A stretch of DNA of 64,000 nucleotides from the NCBI GenBank assembly GCA_002104985.1, contig MCGO01000070.1, forward strand, positions 124,001-188,000, given 5' to 3'. How positions within the stretch are numbered: position 1 is the stretch's first letter; every line of letters starts with the position of its first letter. Of the stretch, positions 1-12,206 are shown in pieces. The translations under genes were made by a program, and so were the position numbers. The notes beneath the pieces are model-generated. The model was not told the DNA's origin, ran no database searches, and saw nothing but the letters and a program-made list of their open reading frames with translations. This DNA comes from Rhizoclosmatium globosum (lineage: Eukaryota; Chytridiomycota; Chytridiomycetes; Chytridiales; Chytriomycetaceae).

Positions 1-3000
1 AGCCCCAACCCCGTCCTCGCAAATAACTCTCTGGTCACCTATGGCGGAGTGTTCCTGTCCCCGCAGTGACAGTCTCGATACCTGTTCGACGGGACGCTAC
101 TGTAATGCGTATGGAAACTGTGCATCAAAGCCTGCCTGTGAAGATTCTACCTGTATTTCGCATGAATGTGGTACAACTGCTTGCCCGAACGGGGGAACAC
201 CCATCTCTCAATGCTTTTGTCAGGATAGTAGAGCTTCTTGCTACCCAGGAAACACCGGACTCGGTAACAGTGTTTTGTTTGATAATTGAAAACTTGCGCT
301 GATGTAATCTCTCAATCAAAAAAAGGCACATGCTGTATACCAGCCACATGTGCAACTGAGGGTTGGACTTCTGGAACTCATCCCGATGGATGTGGAGCTA
401 CAATCAATTGTGATAACCAGAATCTAGATGTATGTGCCAGTTAAGTGCGCTTTCTGTTTTTACTGTCGGAGATCACATTTTTTTTGACCGAGACGTGTCT
501 AAACATGTGGCTAACTATATCACACCTCAAAAATCAGTTTCGACGGCGCTGGATGAAAACTGCAGGTGTGGTGTAAACAATATTCCATGCGGAAAAGGTG
601 CTATTTGCAAAGACGACAAGTGCACATGCCCATCCACATCCATAACCAATGCAATTACACTGTGGTCTCCCGACGCCGTGTGTACCTGTGACGGAGTTTC
701 CTCCTTATCTTGTACTTCAGGCCACTTTTGTAACCCGTTCGGGAACTGTGCATCAAAGCCAAATTGTGTGGACGATATCTGTCTCGCCCCCGCTTGTGGA
801 TCAAACGAATGTGGAACCCATGCGGGTACATACGCAAATCCAATAACGGATTGTTTCTGTACAGCTACAAACTCAATTTGTACATTGTTCAATTCTGTGT
901 CTTCCGCTGGTCGCTGCTGTACACCACAGACTTGTGCAACGGGAAATTGGAACTCTGGAAGTCACCCTGACGGATGTGGAGGTACCATCAACTGCGACAA
1001 TCAAGATTTACCTGCGTGCGCAAGTAAGTTCGCTTTCTGCATTTTCCATTTCATTGAGATGCTACTAACTATTCACTAAATTAAGTTTCGGAGGCTCTGA
1101 ACGAAAATTGCAGATGCGGTGTGAATAATATTCAATGCGGAAAAGGTGCTATTTGCAGAGACGACAAGTGTCTTTGCCCTGCTTCCTCAACCACCACAGC
1201 TTTATCGTTATGGACCAAAGATGCGCAGTGTTCATGCGATGGAGGAAGCTTTCCCTCTTGTTCTTCCGGTCATTACTGTAATCAATTTGGAAACTGTGCG
1301 TCACAAGCAAACTGTGGTGACGACGCCTGTGTTACTCCTGCTTGTGGAACAAACGACTGCAAAATCCATTTTAGTGACAAAGGCTTGCCTATCAGCGACT
1401 GCTTCTGCACTGCGCCAAACAATGTGTGTTCTCTGCTTGAGACGGCGAATGGTAAGAAAAGACTTCACATGCATCTTGTACTTAGCAGATACATTGCCAG
1501 GTCAATGTTGCGCTCCAAAAACGTGTACATCGGAAAATTGGACCTCAGGCAACCACGATGACGAATGTGGGAATATTATCAATTGTGATAATCAGAATCT
1601 AGATGCCTGCGATGGTGAAATTTTTTGTTACAATCATTGATTTATTGGCTAATTTCAGTTTCCAGCATCAGGAACACCTCTGGAAGCCAAATGTCGATGC
1701 GGGAAAAACAATCTTGAATGTGGCTCTGGTGCAGTCTGCAAGAATGATATGTGTCTTTGTCCAGCTTCTTCGAGTACAACGGCTTTGTCTCTATGGACAA
1801 CTGACGCTCTGTGTTCATGTGACGGAGGAAGCTTTCCCTCATGTTCTTCTGGCCACTACTGTAATCAATTTGGAAATTGTGCGTCAAAAGCAAACTGTGG
1901 TGATGATTCTTGCGTAACGCCTGCATGTGGAACAAACGACTGCAAAGTTCATTTCAACGATAAGAACCTGCCAATCAGTGATTGCTTCTGTACTTCCCCA
2001 AATAGTGTTTGCTTTTTGCTTGGAACGGATACTGGTAAATATTGCATTTGGGTAACGTTTTTGGTTAACATAAATTAGGTCAATGTTGTACTCCAAAAAC
2101 GTGTAAATCGGAAAATTGGACTTCAGGTAACCATAATGACGGATGTGGAAATATTATCAACTGTGATAACCAGGCACTACCCGTGTGTGATGGTAAGTTA
2201 GGTGTTGTTGTTTGTGTCCTAATCTCTATTCCAAGTTTCGGCAGAATCTCTCAAAACTGAATGCCGATGTGGCGTGAACAATCTTCACTGTGGACAAGGT
2301 GCCATTTGCAAAGACAATCAGTGTATGTGTCCATCGAATTCCATCACAACGGCTCTGTCTCTATGGAGTAACGACGCGTTATGTTCTTGTGATGGCGGAA
2401 CGTTGCTTCAGTGTCCAAGTGGGCACTACTGTAACCAATTTGGAAATTGTGCTTCAAAGGCTAATTGCGACGACGACGCCTGTGTTACTCCTGCTTGTGG
2501 AACAAACGACTGCAAAATCCACTTTAATGACAAAAGCTTGCCTATCAGCGACTGCTTCTGCACTGCGCCAAACAACGTGTGTTTCCTGCTTGGGACAGCG
2601 AATGGTAAAAAACGACCACTTCCGTATCTCAAACTTAAAGATACATTACCAGGCCAATGCTGTGCTCCGAAAACATGTAAATCTGATAATTGGACCTCGG
2701 GTAACCATGACGACGGATGTGGAAATATTATCAATTGCGATAACCAGAATCTGAATCCCTGTGATGGTATTTTATTTGATTAAAATTTTAACTTCATACT
2801 CAAAATCAAGTTCAGGAGAAACACCGAGTGGTATATGTCGATGCGGCTCAAAAAACACAGTTTGCGGTGTAGGTGCATTATGCGAGAATGACGTCTGTCT
2901 TTGCCCGCCTTCTTCGACTACAACAGCTCTTTCACTTTGGGCAAATGATGCAACATGCTCGTGTTCCCCAAACGGCGACAACAAGTGCTCCACTGGACAT

Positions 3001-5273
3001 TATTGCAACAAGTATCAATCTTGCTCGTCCGTACCAAATTGTGAGTACAGCAGTTGCCAAACACCTGCTTGCGGTTCGAAAGAGTGCAAATTCCACACAG
3101 ACGGAGCCTTCTTCAGTTCAACCTGCTTTTGTCCTTCTGGCAGCACTTGTGTTACGGATTCTGATTTTCCAGAAGGGAAATGCCGTGTTCCAAAAACTTG
3201 TGCGGATTTGGGGGCAACGTCCGGTAAACATGATGATGGATACGGGCACACTTTAAATTGCGATAATTTGGATTTACCAGAATGCAATGGTAAGATTATA
3301 TTAGGTATGAAATGATATCTCATCGAATTTTTAGAGCTGGGATTACCTCTTTCGTCCCAGTGCCGTTGCGGGCCAGATAATGTACTATGTGGTTCAGGAG
3401 CATATTGTTTGCAGGGGAAATGTACATGCAACGTATTTGACACCGCAACACCCGTTCCAACTTTGTGGTCCAAAGATGCCGAATGTTCTTGTCCCTACGG
3501 GTCAATTTTTAGCGATAGGCTGCTTTGTTCCACTGGCTCGTACTGTGACAGCTTTGGAGTCTGTGCAAACAAACCTGACTGTAATGACGAAAGCTGTGCC
3601 CTTCATCCATGTGAAACGGACGAATGCGGTTTCTTGGTGACCCTCGGCATACCTTTGGAGGTATGCCCATGTCCTAAAAATCAACGTTGCTTTAGCTCCC
3701 TTGCTAATGTGTCCTATACAAATGGTAACCAAGTTTGTTCATTTGAAAGTATTGAATTCTAACGCTTTGCAGGAAAATGCTGTGCACCAAAAACATGTTC
3801 TGATTTCGGCGGCGGCGACCATTTTGACGGATGTGGAAATACAATAACCTGTCCGTATCCAATTTCGGAAACTATATCAAGCACTTCGGCATCACAATCC
3901 TCTTCTGTTACAACAGAATCGTTTGGTCCAACGATCTCAACGACTCTGATTTCAAGCGGGACAGGTTCTGCAACAACGCTATTTCCTTCGTCTATTCAAA
4001 CGGCAACATTACCATTACAAACATCAACATTCTCGTCTGCCAATACATCCGTTTCTTCGAATACAAGTCCCACTGGTTCTGTTTCTTCGAATACAAGTCC
4101 CACTGGTGCTGTTTCTGCCAGTACATCTGTTTCTACGAATATAAGTACCACTGGTTCTGTTAGAACAAATGCAACAATACTGATATCTGGCACTTTGACT
4201 TTGACTTCAGTTGGTACGACTCGCTTTGCTGAATATAGCGAAACTGCGACCAAAACGTCTGAAATTGGTTCAACTAAAACTATCCTAGCTGCCACACTCA
4301 CTACAGTTCCAAGTTGTGTAACCAATATCCCTCTGAGCACAATTAATGAGATTGCGCTTGGTCCGATACCGGCTGAAAACTCAATGCAATTGTATAATGG
4401 AGACGTTGCGGCATATATTGCAGCCTTATTGAAGCTTCTTCCATCGTATGGAAGCACTATCAACCAACTTGGATCGTCATTATTTTATATTCCGGAGCCT
4501 ATTGTCCCTGGTCAAGAACCTTCGAGGTTTCAGGCAACACCGTTCCTCGCTGGTTCAAATTTAGTTGCCGTTTTGATCTCATCGTCACAATATGAGGTAA
4601 GTGATTTTATTGACGCGTTTCCCATAACTCACCAAATTCACAGTTTGTTGGGGAACCAACAATTCAAACCTACTTTGGGTTTTCTTGCAACTTGGTAATC
4701 AAGGAATCTCCTTTACCAAGCATCAGCGGCGTTGGATTCAGCTACGTGATTGATTCAGTTCAAGTCAAGAGTGAATGGTTCGCCATGTTCTTGACACCAG
4801 ACGGCCAGCAGCTCGTGTTTACGATCAACACCAACCATTCAGTTATTGCATCACTGACGTTTCCTCTGAAAGTAATTAGGAAAAGGCAGTACCAATCAAA
4901 TGGCGGGTTTGCAGTTTTGAATGGAGTTTGGCCGATCAACGCGTCGACATCTTTTTCGACTGCCTCTGCTCCAACTTCAACTGCGTTGTCAACTCGACAA
5001 CAAGCAGCCTCATCAACTTCGACATTATATGTGCCTTCTTCTACGAATGCCTCTTCAACCTTTCCAAGAACTGATAATCCGCCACGTGTGTCGTCGACTA
5101 CAATTCCCTCGTCGACAGTCACCTCTAATTCAACAGCAACAATGACGCAAAATCGATTGGAGACAACGACGTCGTCTCGTCCAACATTGAATGTAATCAT
5201 CAACGCTGCTGCAAACAAAAACCTGGAACTCACGATCAGTCTACTCTTTTTCGTTTCTGTTATGCTGTTTTAA
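1..5273 (+). CDS. Modular cysteine-rich surface protein, 5' partial, with Ser/Thr stalk and GPI-like tail
   Basis: The reading frame is already open at base 2, so the start lies upstream. Exons: 1-263, 326-439, 538-1023, 1086-1451, 1501-1614, 1666-2034, 2079-2192, 2245-2604, 2653-2766, 2816-3289, 3335-3724, 3773-4596, 4644-5273; they encode 1538 residues in frame. Seven modules (the first truncated) repeat the order: CRCG...CxCP block, LW.xDA.CSCDGG block, GHYCNQFGNCAS block, PISDCFC block, then a CCAPKTC...DGCG..INCDNQ block. In modules 1, 3, 4 and 5 the last block is its own 114-nt exon. After module 7 comes a Ser/Thr-rich stalk with a 30-bp tandem repeat (4051-4080, 4081-4110), a globular region of unknown family (about 4310-4900), a second Ser/Thr stretch and a hydrophobic C-terminus after an Asn/Ala stretch, as in GPI-anchored proteins. 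Twelve introns were placed; eleven are phase 1 and the last is phase 0. The module family is not identified; a cell-wall or adhesin role is inference. Confidence 0.85.
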
Positions 5274-5281
5274 GAACGTGA

Positions 5282-5287
5282 AATAAA
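5282..5287 (+). terminator. AATAAA poly(A) signal of the cysteine-rich gene
   Basis: AATAAA lies 9 bases after the TAA stop of the cysteine-rich gene, the usual place for a short fungal 3' UTR. This is sequence match only. Confidence 0.5.
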
Positions 5288-5450
5288 GATTTGATGTGTT
5301 AGTAACACAAATATCATAACTATTGTTGGGATTGATGATTTGTAAGTGAAAATGACAGATTTTAGTGAGATTTTCATGAGGTTCACCCGAAATTACTCAC
5401 GCCATTGTACAGACCGTCCCAAGTTCAATCGCTGTGGAACTCTGCGGCTT

Positions 5451-5457
5451 TATAAGG
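5451..5457 (+). promoter_or_regulatory. TATA-like box of the first ABCG gene
   Basis: TATAAGG stands 58 bases before the ABCG start codon at 5509, with a second TATAAAG a few bases downstream. The spacing suits a core promoter; no functional evidence is available. Confidence 0.35.
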
Positions 5458-5508
5458 AAGTATAAAGAAAAGACAACATCCTCTTGACTCTTTCTTTTTG
5501 GAGTAAAA

Positions 5509-8476
5509 ATGACATCATACGATTTCTCACAAATTCTATTACCAGGCAATTGCTATGTTTCCAAGTATTCTATCGGATATCCGATCACCGACTATGGTTA
5601 TTCCTGTGCTCCTCATTTCTACTGTCCCAATTCTACGTCTTCTGTTATCCAATCTCTACCTCAGTTATGCACACCAACTGCAGACTGCGTCGGCACGCGT
5701 CTAAAATCCAAGCCGTGTTTGGTGAGTAGCTTATCTTTCCGGGCCTTGCGTTAATCAACCATCTCCATAAGCCACAAGGTCCGTACGAACCTCAACTTTG
5801 TCCTGCAGGATCCTATTGCCCAAGTCCAACTCTAATGCTACCCTGTCCGAAAGGCTCGTTTTGCCCCGTTGGAACAATAACCCCAATCAACTGTCCCCTC
5901 CTTTCCACATGCCCAGAATCCACCACAACTCCGACATACTACGGTGGCATCATCTATTGCGCGATCATAGACGTTGTCCTTGTCATTTTGTATTTGATTG
6001 CAAAGCATTATCCGCAACCACTTCAACGTATCAAGAAAGTTTCCCACGAATGGACTCTCCATGACATGCCAAAAAAGCGCGTAGATTCCACGATCGTTTC
6101 GATAGCTGCTGCTTCGAATGATAATGAGGAGTCGCGCCCAAGTCTCGCGTACCTCTCCAGGTTCATGCAAGGGTTTCGCGCCGCCCTAGAAGGCAAGAAT
6201 GTGTTTATGGACTTTGAGTTTGAAGATCTGGGACTCACGTTGAAGAAGCCGGCTGGCAAGTGTGTTTTAAAAGGTGTGAATGGGGAGATTCGGAGCAAAC
6301 GATTAACGGTACCAAGAACCACTTCTTTCCAATATATTTTTTATTCATAAACTTTGGTTTTAGGCTATTATGGGACCTTCAGGGTGTGGGAGTGAGTATT
6401 GTAGGTTTAAAACGCAACCACTAACTGTGATTTACAGAAACAACATTCATGAACGTACTGATGGGAAAAGTCACAAGAACTTCAGGTAGTTTATTGATTA
6501 ATGATCAAGAATGTGAAATGTATGATTTTCCAATTTTAAGTTGACTTCCAACTGAAAATCAGTTTAGGTCAAAGTACAAAAAAGTTATTGGCTATGTTCC
6601 ACAAGAAGACATCATGTTGCGCGAGCTTACCGTCCGCGAGAATATATTCCACTCTGCTCGCGTGCGATTGCCTCGAACTTGGACGGATGTGCAAGTGAAC
6701 GAATATGTGGATGAAGTTATCGAGGTTCTAAGGTACATGGTATTGAGCCAATTTTTATGGCTCTGCTAAACTCAATGTTGCAGTTTAACTCATGTACAAC
6801 ACTCTCTGATCGGGTCAGAAAATGAGCGTGGCGTATCAGGAGGTCAAAGGAAACGCGTTAACATTGGAATGGAGCTTGCAGGAGGTATCTATTCAACTTT
6901 AAAAGATATAATTTGACATAAATATAGTTCCGCTGGCTCTATTTCTTGACGAACCGACCAGTGGGTAAATGAATCTTTTCAAAAACTGCAACCAAATTAA
7001 CGCCAATGTATGCATCAGACTCGATTCAACATCCTCCCTCAAAGTAGCCGAGATTCTCCGCAAAATCGCATCTCTTGGTCTGACAATCGTTGCCGTAATC
7101 CACCAACCGCGTTATGAAATCTTCCAACAATTCAACGATATTCTTATGCTCGTCCCCGGTGGAAAAACTGCATATATTGGCCCGACAGCGCATGTTGTCG
7201 ATTATTTCAAAGAGCTCGGATATACTTTCGACACACTTGCGAATCCAGCTGATATCTTGATGGATATTTTAAGTGGAAAGGGAGTACACTCGTGTGGTGA
7301 AAATATCACGCCAGATCGGCTGGTGGAACTTTGGGAGTCCTTTGGGGTTACATGGGTGGCAGGATGTTCGCTTGAAGAGGGGGGAATTGGTGAAGCAGAC
7401 AGCGGACGCAGTGTTGAGGAGTATGAGGCGTCGATTAGGGATTTGGAAGAGATTGTTGTGAAGAGGGGTGCGCCGTTATGGAAGCAGATTTTGCTTTGTC
7501 ATAACAGATACATTGTGCAACAGTATCGAAGAGCAGGGAGTTTAGTGATTGAAGTTGTGGTCGCATCGTTGGCTGGGTTGTTGGTAAGTCTTATATGCCG
7601 ATTTATTGGAAAGTAGTAAATAACGCAACTTGTCTCGGTAATAGATGGGAGTTGCCATTATGGGACAGAAGGGACAAATCTTCAAAGGCATCTACGTGGA
7701 GCCATATTCTGGATTGACGCCTTCCACTCTTTTGTGGATGATTCCTCAGCTGGGTAATAACAAAATGAAATAGAAAGCATTACTGAATCACTCTACTACA
7801 TCAGGTCTCCTTGTTGGTATGGCGTGTGGTCTTGCCGGAGCTCCAGCAGGCGTGAAAGTATTCGCCGAAGAGCAAACGGTGTATTGGAGAGAAGCCGCAA
7901 ATGGCCACGGCAAGCTTGGATATTTCACTGGAAAAGCTGTCGCTTCTATTTATCGTTTCATTTTGAGCTCTTTGCACTTTGCTTCGATTTTCATCTTGCT
8001 TGGAAAGCCAACTTCGTCGTTCGGATTCATTTACTTGGTAATTATGCTGCAGTTTTGGTGCGTTTATGGCATGGCTATGTTGGTAAGTATGCTGGTTCGT
8101 CGCGAAGATTCCGCATTACTGGCAGTCGTGATTTGTCTGTTCTCAGCTGTGTTCTGTGGATGTAAGTTGCTTTTCAGTGTACGCAAATCCTAACCTCAAA
8201 AATTCTTAAGATGGTCCATCGATCAAGGATAGCTATAGCATGGGAATAACATTTCTATTCGCGATTTCCTATAATCGTTGGGCAGTTGAGGCATGGTTTT
8301 CTCGCGAACTTAGCATATTTGATGGAGTTTATCAAATTTCGGAAGCAGCAGGTTACTATGGTTATGTTTTGAACAAGGAAGCAATGAATCTTGGGTTATG
8401 TTTCTTGATTGGATTGGTTCTGAGAGTGATTGCGTTTGGCCTTATGGTTCTGTTAAACCGAGACAAGCAAAAGTAG
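5509..8476 (+). CDS. ABCG-type ABC transporter with N-terminal Cys-rich domain (paralog A)
   Basis: Exons: 5509-5721, 5772-6308, 6364-6391, 6438-6519, 6568-6732, 6784-6884, 6928-6964, 7019-7583, 7645-7753, 7805-8161, 8211-8476; 819 residues. Domain order: Cys-rich N-terminus (residues about 1-140, CPxGxYCP-type spacing), one membrane segment starting in TYYGGII, a nucleotide-binding domain with Walker A GPSGCGKTT split by intron 3, signature VSGGQRKRVNIG, Walker B LALFLDEPTSGLD and H-loop VIHQPRYE, then an ABCG membrane domain ending NRDKQK. A Cys-rich ectodomain before the ATPase is known in yeast Adp1 and plant ABCG24/28-type proteins. The substrate cannot be told from sequence. No N-terminal signal peptide is visible, so the first membrane segment may act as anchor. 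It is paralogous to the gene at 12207-15234 with identical intron positions. Confidence 0.93.
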
Positions 8477-8592
8477 TATTTTCCTCGTTCCCTCTCCTTA
8501 TTTCCCCTTTTTCCATTGATTAAATGCTTCTTGTTCCTTTTCCTTTCTCTGTTTTCATCACGTGAATTGGATTGTGATCAGAAAAGGAGACG

Positions 8593-10318
8593 ATGGCCGC
8601 CAACGACTGCCGCACTGTTGGCAATGCCCTTGGCATCACCGTTGCCGATGACTGCTGCACCAGCGGAGCCAACGGACTTGTTCAATGTGCGAATGGACGA
8701 GTGACAACACTGTGAGGAGATCAATTACAAGATGCCATCAGTAGCACACTAACCAACCCTAATCACATCCACCACACTACCTGTCATCCACCAACTACAA
8801 CTACAACCATACAAATCAGTACTGCTGCTTGCATATCCTCCACAGAAGCATGGGCAAACAAGGCGTTCCCATACCAGATTGGACAGCTGGCTGGTCTCAA
8901 CTCGCTTTCCTTTGCCAACTGTGGCCTGACTGGCACTTTGCCTAACATTTGGGGCAACTTTTACCTCCAAGAGCTGCACTTGGAAGGCAACAAGCTCGGG
9001 GGCACTCTGCCAGCCTCCTTTGGCCAGATGATATACATGAACTATCTGTGAGTGTTGACTGACTTCTGTTGTACAGTCTAACTCACTCCTCTTTATTAGT
9101 TACATCCAAGGCAACAGTTTTATGGGAGCACTGCCCGCGGGAATGGCAAACTGGAACAAGATCACAACAGCCCAGATTGATGGAAACTGCTTCACTGGAA
9201 CATCACCAAACACTCTCATTCCTCTTGGCACACAACGCACTGGATGCACTGCGCCTACTGCGGGTGGTCTTGGTCCCGGGGGTGCAAATGCTCCACAACT
9301 TCCTGTCAAGACAACAGCCTCTCGCCCACCAGCTCCCCCAGGTGCAACTGCCGATCCAAATAACCCTGCTGCTACTCAAGATGCAAATGCCCCTGATCCA
9401 AATGCTTCTTCAACAGATGGCACTGATCCAAATCAACCTCTTGCAACAGCCCCCATCGTCTCGGGAATTGCTCCTCCAACTGGGAAAGTTGTCCAACAAA
9501 ACTCTATCCCAGGTGCTGTTCCCCCTCCCACTTCCACTTCCACTTCCTCCTCTTCGCCTTCATTCACGTCAAACGTTCCTTTGATTGCTGGTGTCGCAGG
9601 CGGCGCCGCAGCCCTTCTCCTAATCATTGGTTCCGTAATCTTCTTTGTTCGTCGCAAGAGCCAAGACAGACGTAAGGGCGATTTGGATATGTACGCCGAC
9701 GACGACGGATACTACCGCCGCGGTGATGATAATGAAGCTGGGCGATACAACGAAAAAGCTCGTATGAACGGTGTCAGCTCAAGAAACGGTGGAGGACGAC
9801 CTGAAAAGGCCAATGAATCTAGAGAAAAGGCATCTCCATCCCCACGATATGGCGACAGACGTGACAACAACGGAGACAGAAGAGACGGTGATAGAAGAGA
9901 GGATCGTGGAAGACGAGACAATAATGATTCCTACGAAATGGCGGAGAAAAAGCGTGGAGCTGCAAACACAGCTCGTAGCCCTGCAACCCGCGATCGTGAC
10001 CGTGAACGTGACATCCGTAGTCCATCCAACAAAGACATGCGCAGCCCAGCTCGCCAGCCAGATGTTTCTGCCTCCAAAAAGAAGGGCCCAACATCCCGTG
10101 ACGATTCCCGTTCTCGTCCACGTGACCTTTCTCCTGACAGCCGTGGAGGCAGTTTCGATAGCGATGATAGTTATGATGATCGTCGTAGAGGTGGTAACAC
10201 GAATAACAACAAGGGACGTGATCAGAGCCGTTCGAGACGCGATGACCGCGACTACGATAGACGGGGAGATGCTGCTTCTGGGGGTAGACGCAATGATGAT
10301 CGCAGAAACAAGTATTAG
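8593..10318 (+). CDS. LRR single-pass membrane protein with Arg/Asp-rich cytoplasmic tail (paralog A)
   Basis: Exons: 8593-8711, 8820-9047, 9100-10318; 521 residues. The N-terminus has an LRR-cap-like Cys pattern (DCxT...DDCCTS), followed by about three leucine-rich repeats with LxGTLP cores, a Pro/Thr/Ala-rich linker, one membrane helix (about 9575-9650, ALLLIIG core) flanked by RRKSQDRRK, and a roughly 220-residue tail dominated by Asp-Arg-Arg and Ser. The topology suggests an outside LRR and an inside disordered tail, like a receptor without a kinase domain. No signal peptide follows the chosen ATG. A hydrophobic stretch encoded just upstream (about 8523-8560) looks like one, but no splice pair joins it in frame, so the start is uncertain. 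The ligand is unknown. It is a relative of the next gene. Confidence 0.75.
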
Positions 10319-10370
10319 ATTATACATTTCCCATTTTCTATTATCATGTATCCCCTTATTCCCAAGTAGC

Positions 10371-10376
10371 AATAAA
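10371..10376 (+). terminator. AATAAA poly(A) signal of LRR paralog A
   Basis: AATAAA lies 53 bases after the stop codon of the LRR gene ending at 10318. Sequence match only. Confidence 0.4.
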
Positions 10377-10568
10377 ATTCCATAGTCATGACATTTAAGA
10401 TAATTTTCATGTTCAAGATAATTCTACGATTGAATATAATGATTTTGTCGCATTGAAAAACATGGGCCTTATGATGCGTATCTTCTATTTATCTCTTTTT
10501 TCTTTGAGCGTCAATGAAACATATGGTACGAACCTGAGTGTCTCTGAAATTTTTCAAACTGAAAACAA

Positions 10569-11858
10569 ATGAGCACCGACTGTCAGACACTGGCTAGTGC
10601 GCTTGCATATGCGGCAGTCCCCGTGAATGTCGAAACATGTTGTTCTGATCCATACCAACTGGTCAATTGTGATGCCAACGGAAACATCTACCAGCTGTAG
10701 GATCACATTCTGCTCTCTTGCATCTCCTAATTGATTTCAATGGCAGGAACATGGCATGCACAGACAACTTTCTTTGGGCATCAAAGCCTTTTCCATCAGG
10801 AATCTCTGGATTGCCATACTTGCAAACGATGTATGTGTTGTTTCATGATTTGATCTTGACACAAGCCTGACTAGTTTTCCCCCCTCAGTTTCATGTCTGG
10901 ATGTGCAATGACGGGAACCCTTCCAGACATTTTCGCGAGCTTACCAAACCTCCTTGTTTTGGAAGTTGATGGAAACAGACTGACTGGATCGTTACCGGCA
11001 TCCTTGGGCTCTATTGGTCTCCGATGGGGTCAGTTCCAGAACAACTTGTTCACTGGATCCGTTCCAACCACATTTACTCAATATTTGAATGGTTTGCAAT
11101 GCTCCGTTGACCGGCCTTGTCAGTATTGGTTTGAAGGTAACACTGGCTTGACTGGTGTACCATCAGGAACTCCTGCAAACTCTGTCTGGATTTATTCCGA
11201 TGCCGCTCCTCCAGCCTCGCCAGTTGGAGCTCAACCAATCGGTGTTTCTGCCGCTGCTCCCGTAGCTACAAACAACGCCGATGTCCAAACCGCTTCTGCC
11301 GCTACATCTGCCCCAACATCAACCGCCGCTACTGCCGCCACAACGGCGGTAACCGCAACCGCAATCATAGCTGCAATTTCTAAGACAACAGCAACTACAA
11401 CTGCCACAGCTTCCTCAGACTCCGGCTTCTCTCTCACTGGAACCACTCTCTACGCTGTCATTGGTGGTGGAGCAGCCCTCCTTCTTATTATCATCGGAAT
11501 CGCTACCTGGTGTCTCTGTTTCCGCAAGCGCAAGAACGCAGCCGCAAACAGAGCCGTGAAAGATGGACGCTACGATACATACACTGACAACTACAACGGG
11601 GCTGGACGATACGACTCCTACAACGATGGCTACAAGAACGGCGGTGGAAAGTACGATTCTCAGTATGACGATCAAGGCCGTCCATACTCGGAATACGACG
11701 ATCAAGGACGTCCTTACAGTGAGTACGATGACCAAGGACGTCCGTACAGTGAGTACAATGATGGGCATGGCAATGGAGGTAACAGAGGGTACTCAGAGTA
11801 TGATCAGGGAGGGTATGATGACAGACGTGGAAACAATGCTGGAGGTAAACGACGTTAA
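10569..11858 (+). CDS. LRR single-pass membrane protein with Tyr-rich tail repeats (paralog B)
   Basis: Exons: 10569-10696, 10747-10830, 10889-11858; 393 residues. The layout matches the previous gene: Cys cap (DCQT...ETCCSD), LRRs with MTGTLP and LTGSLP cores, an Ala/Thr-rich linker, a membrane helix around 11440-11520 (ALLLIIIG core) and a cytoplasmic tail. The tail differs: it is Tyr/Asp/Gly-rich and holds three perfect repeats of YDDQGRPYSE. The first intron falls at the same place and phase 2 as in paralog A. The second is also phase 2 at the equivalent point of an LRR, but in a different repeat. A signal-peptide-like frame exists upstream (10464-10525, MMRIFYLSLFSLSV) but could not be joined in frame by any GT-AG pair, so the N-terminus may be incomplete. 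A receptor or adhesion role is inference. Confidence 0.75.
11664..11753 (+). repeat. Three tandem 30-bp repeats encoding YDDQGRPYSE
   Basis: Copies at 11664-11693, 11694-11723 and 11724-11753 encode the same ten residues but differ at third codon positions, so the peptide is kept while the DNA drifts. Degenerate SEY/YDD elements continue to 11840. Confidence 0.9.
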
Positions 11859-12206
11859 TTGCGTACCACGGAAGAAAGGGAAATAGGGCTGGTCCCGTAA
11901 TTGTAATTCATAACTGTTAGATTAAAGGTATATTCTTTAAACCAAATCAATTGCTTTCGATATATCATCGTCAAGTGTAACGTATTATAGTCTATTAAAA
12001 TCGTGGATCAATTCCACTGTTGAGAAGATTCAGCTCAAAGAGTTCACCATTTGCGGTAAAAGCCCACACGACTCCAGTTCTAGACTCTTCGACATTGTTT
12101 GCATTCGTCAACATATAATAACGTAATTGGTCAACGGTGGGGACGGCCCTTCAAGTGACAATTCTTTGAACACAACAATACCAACCACGAAAAAGTCCCT
12201 ACTTCA
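11859..12206. other. Intergenic spacer between LRR paralog B and ABCG paralog B
   Basis: About 350 bases holding the 3' UTR of the LRR gene and the promoter of the ABCG gene. AT-rich; no gene, RNA or repeat was recognised. Confidence 0.6.

Noticed and set aside
3831..4463. Overlapping ORFs on both strands in the Ser/Thr stalk of the first gene
   Set aside because: They are shadows of the repetitive stalk. The frame continuing from the Cys modules is the one supported.
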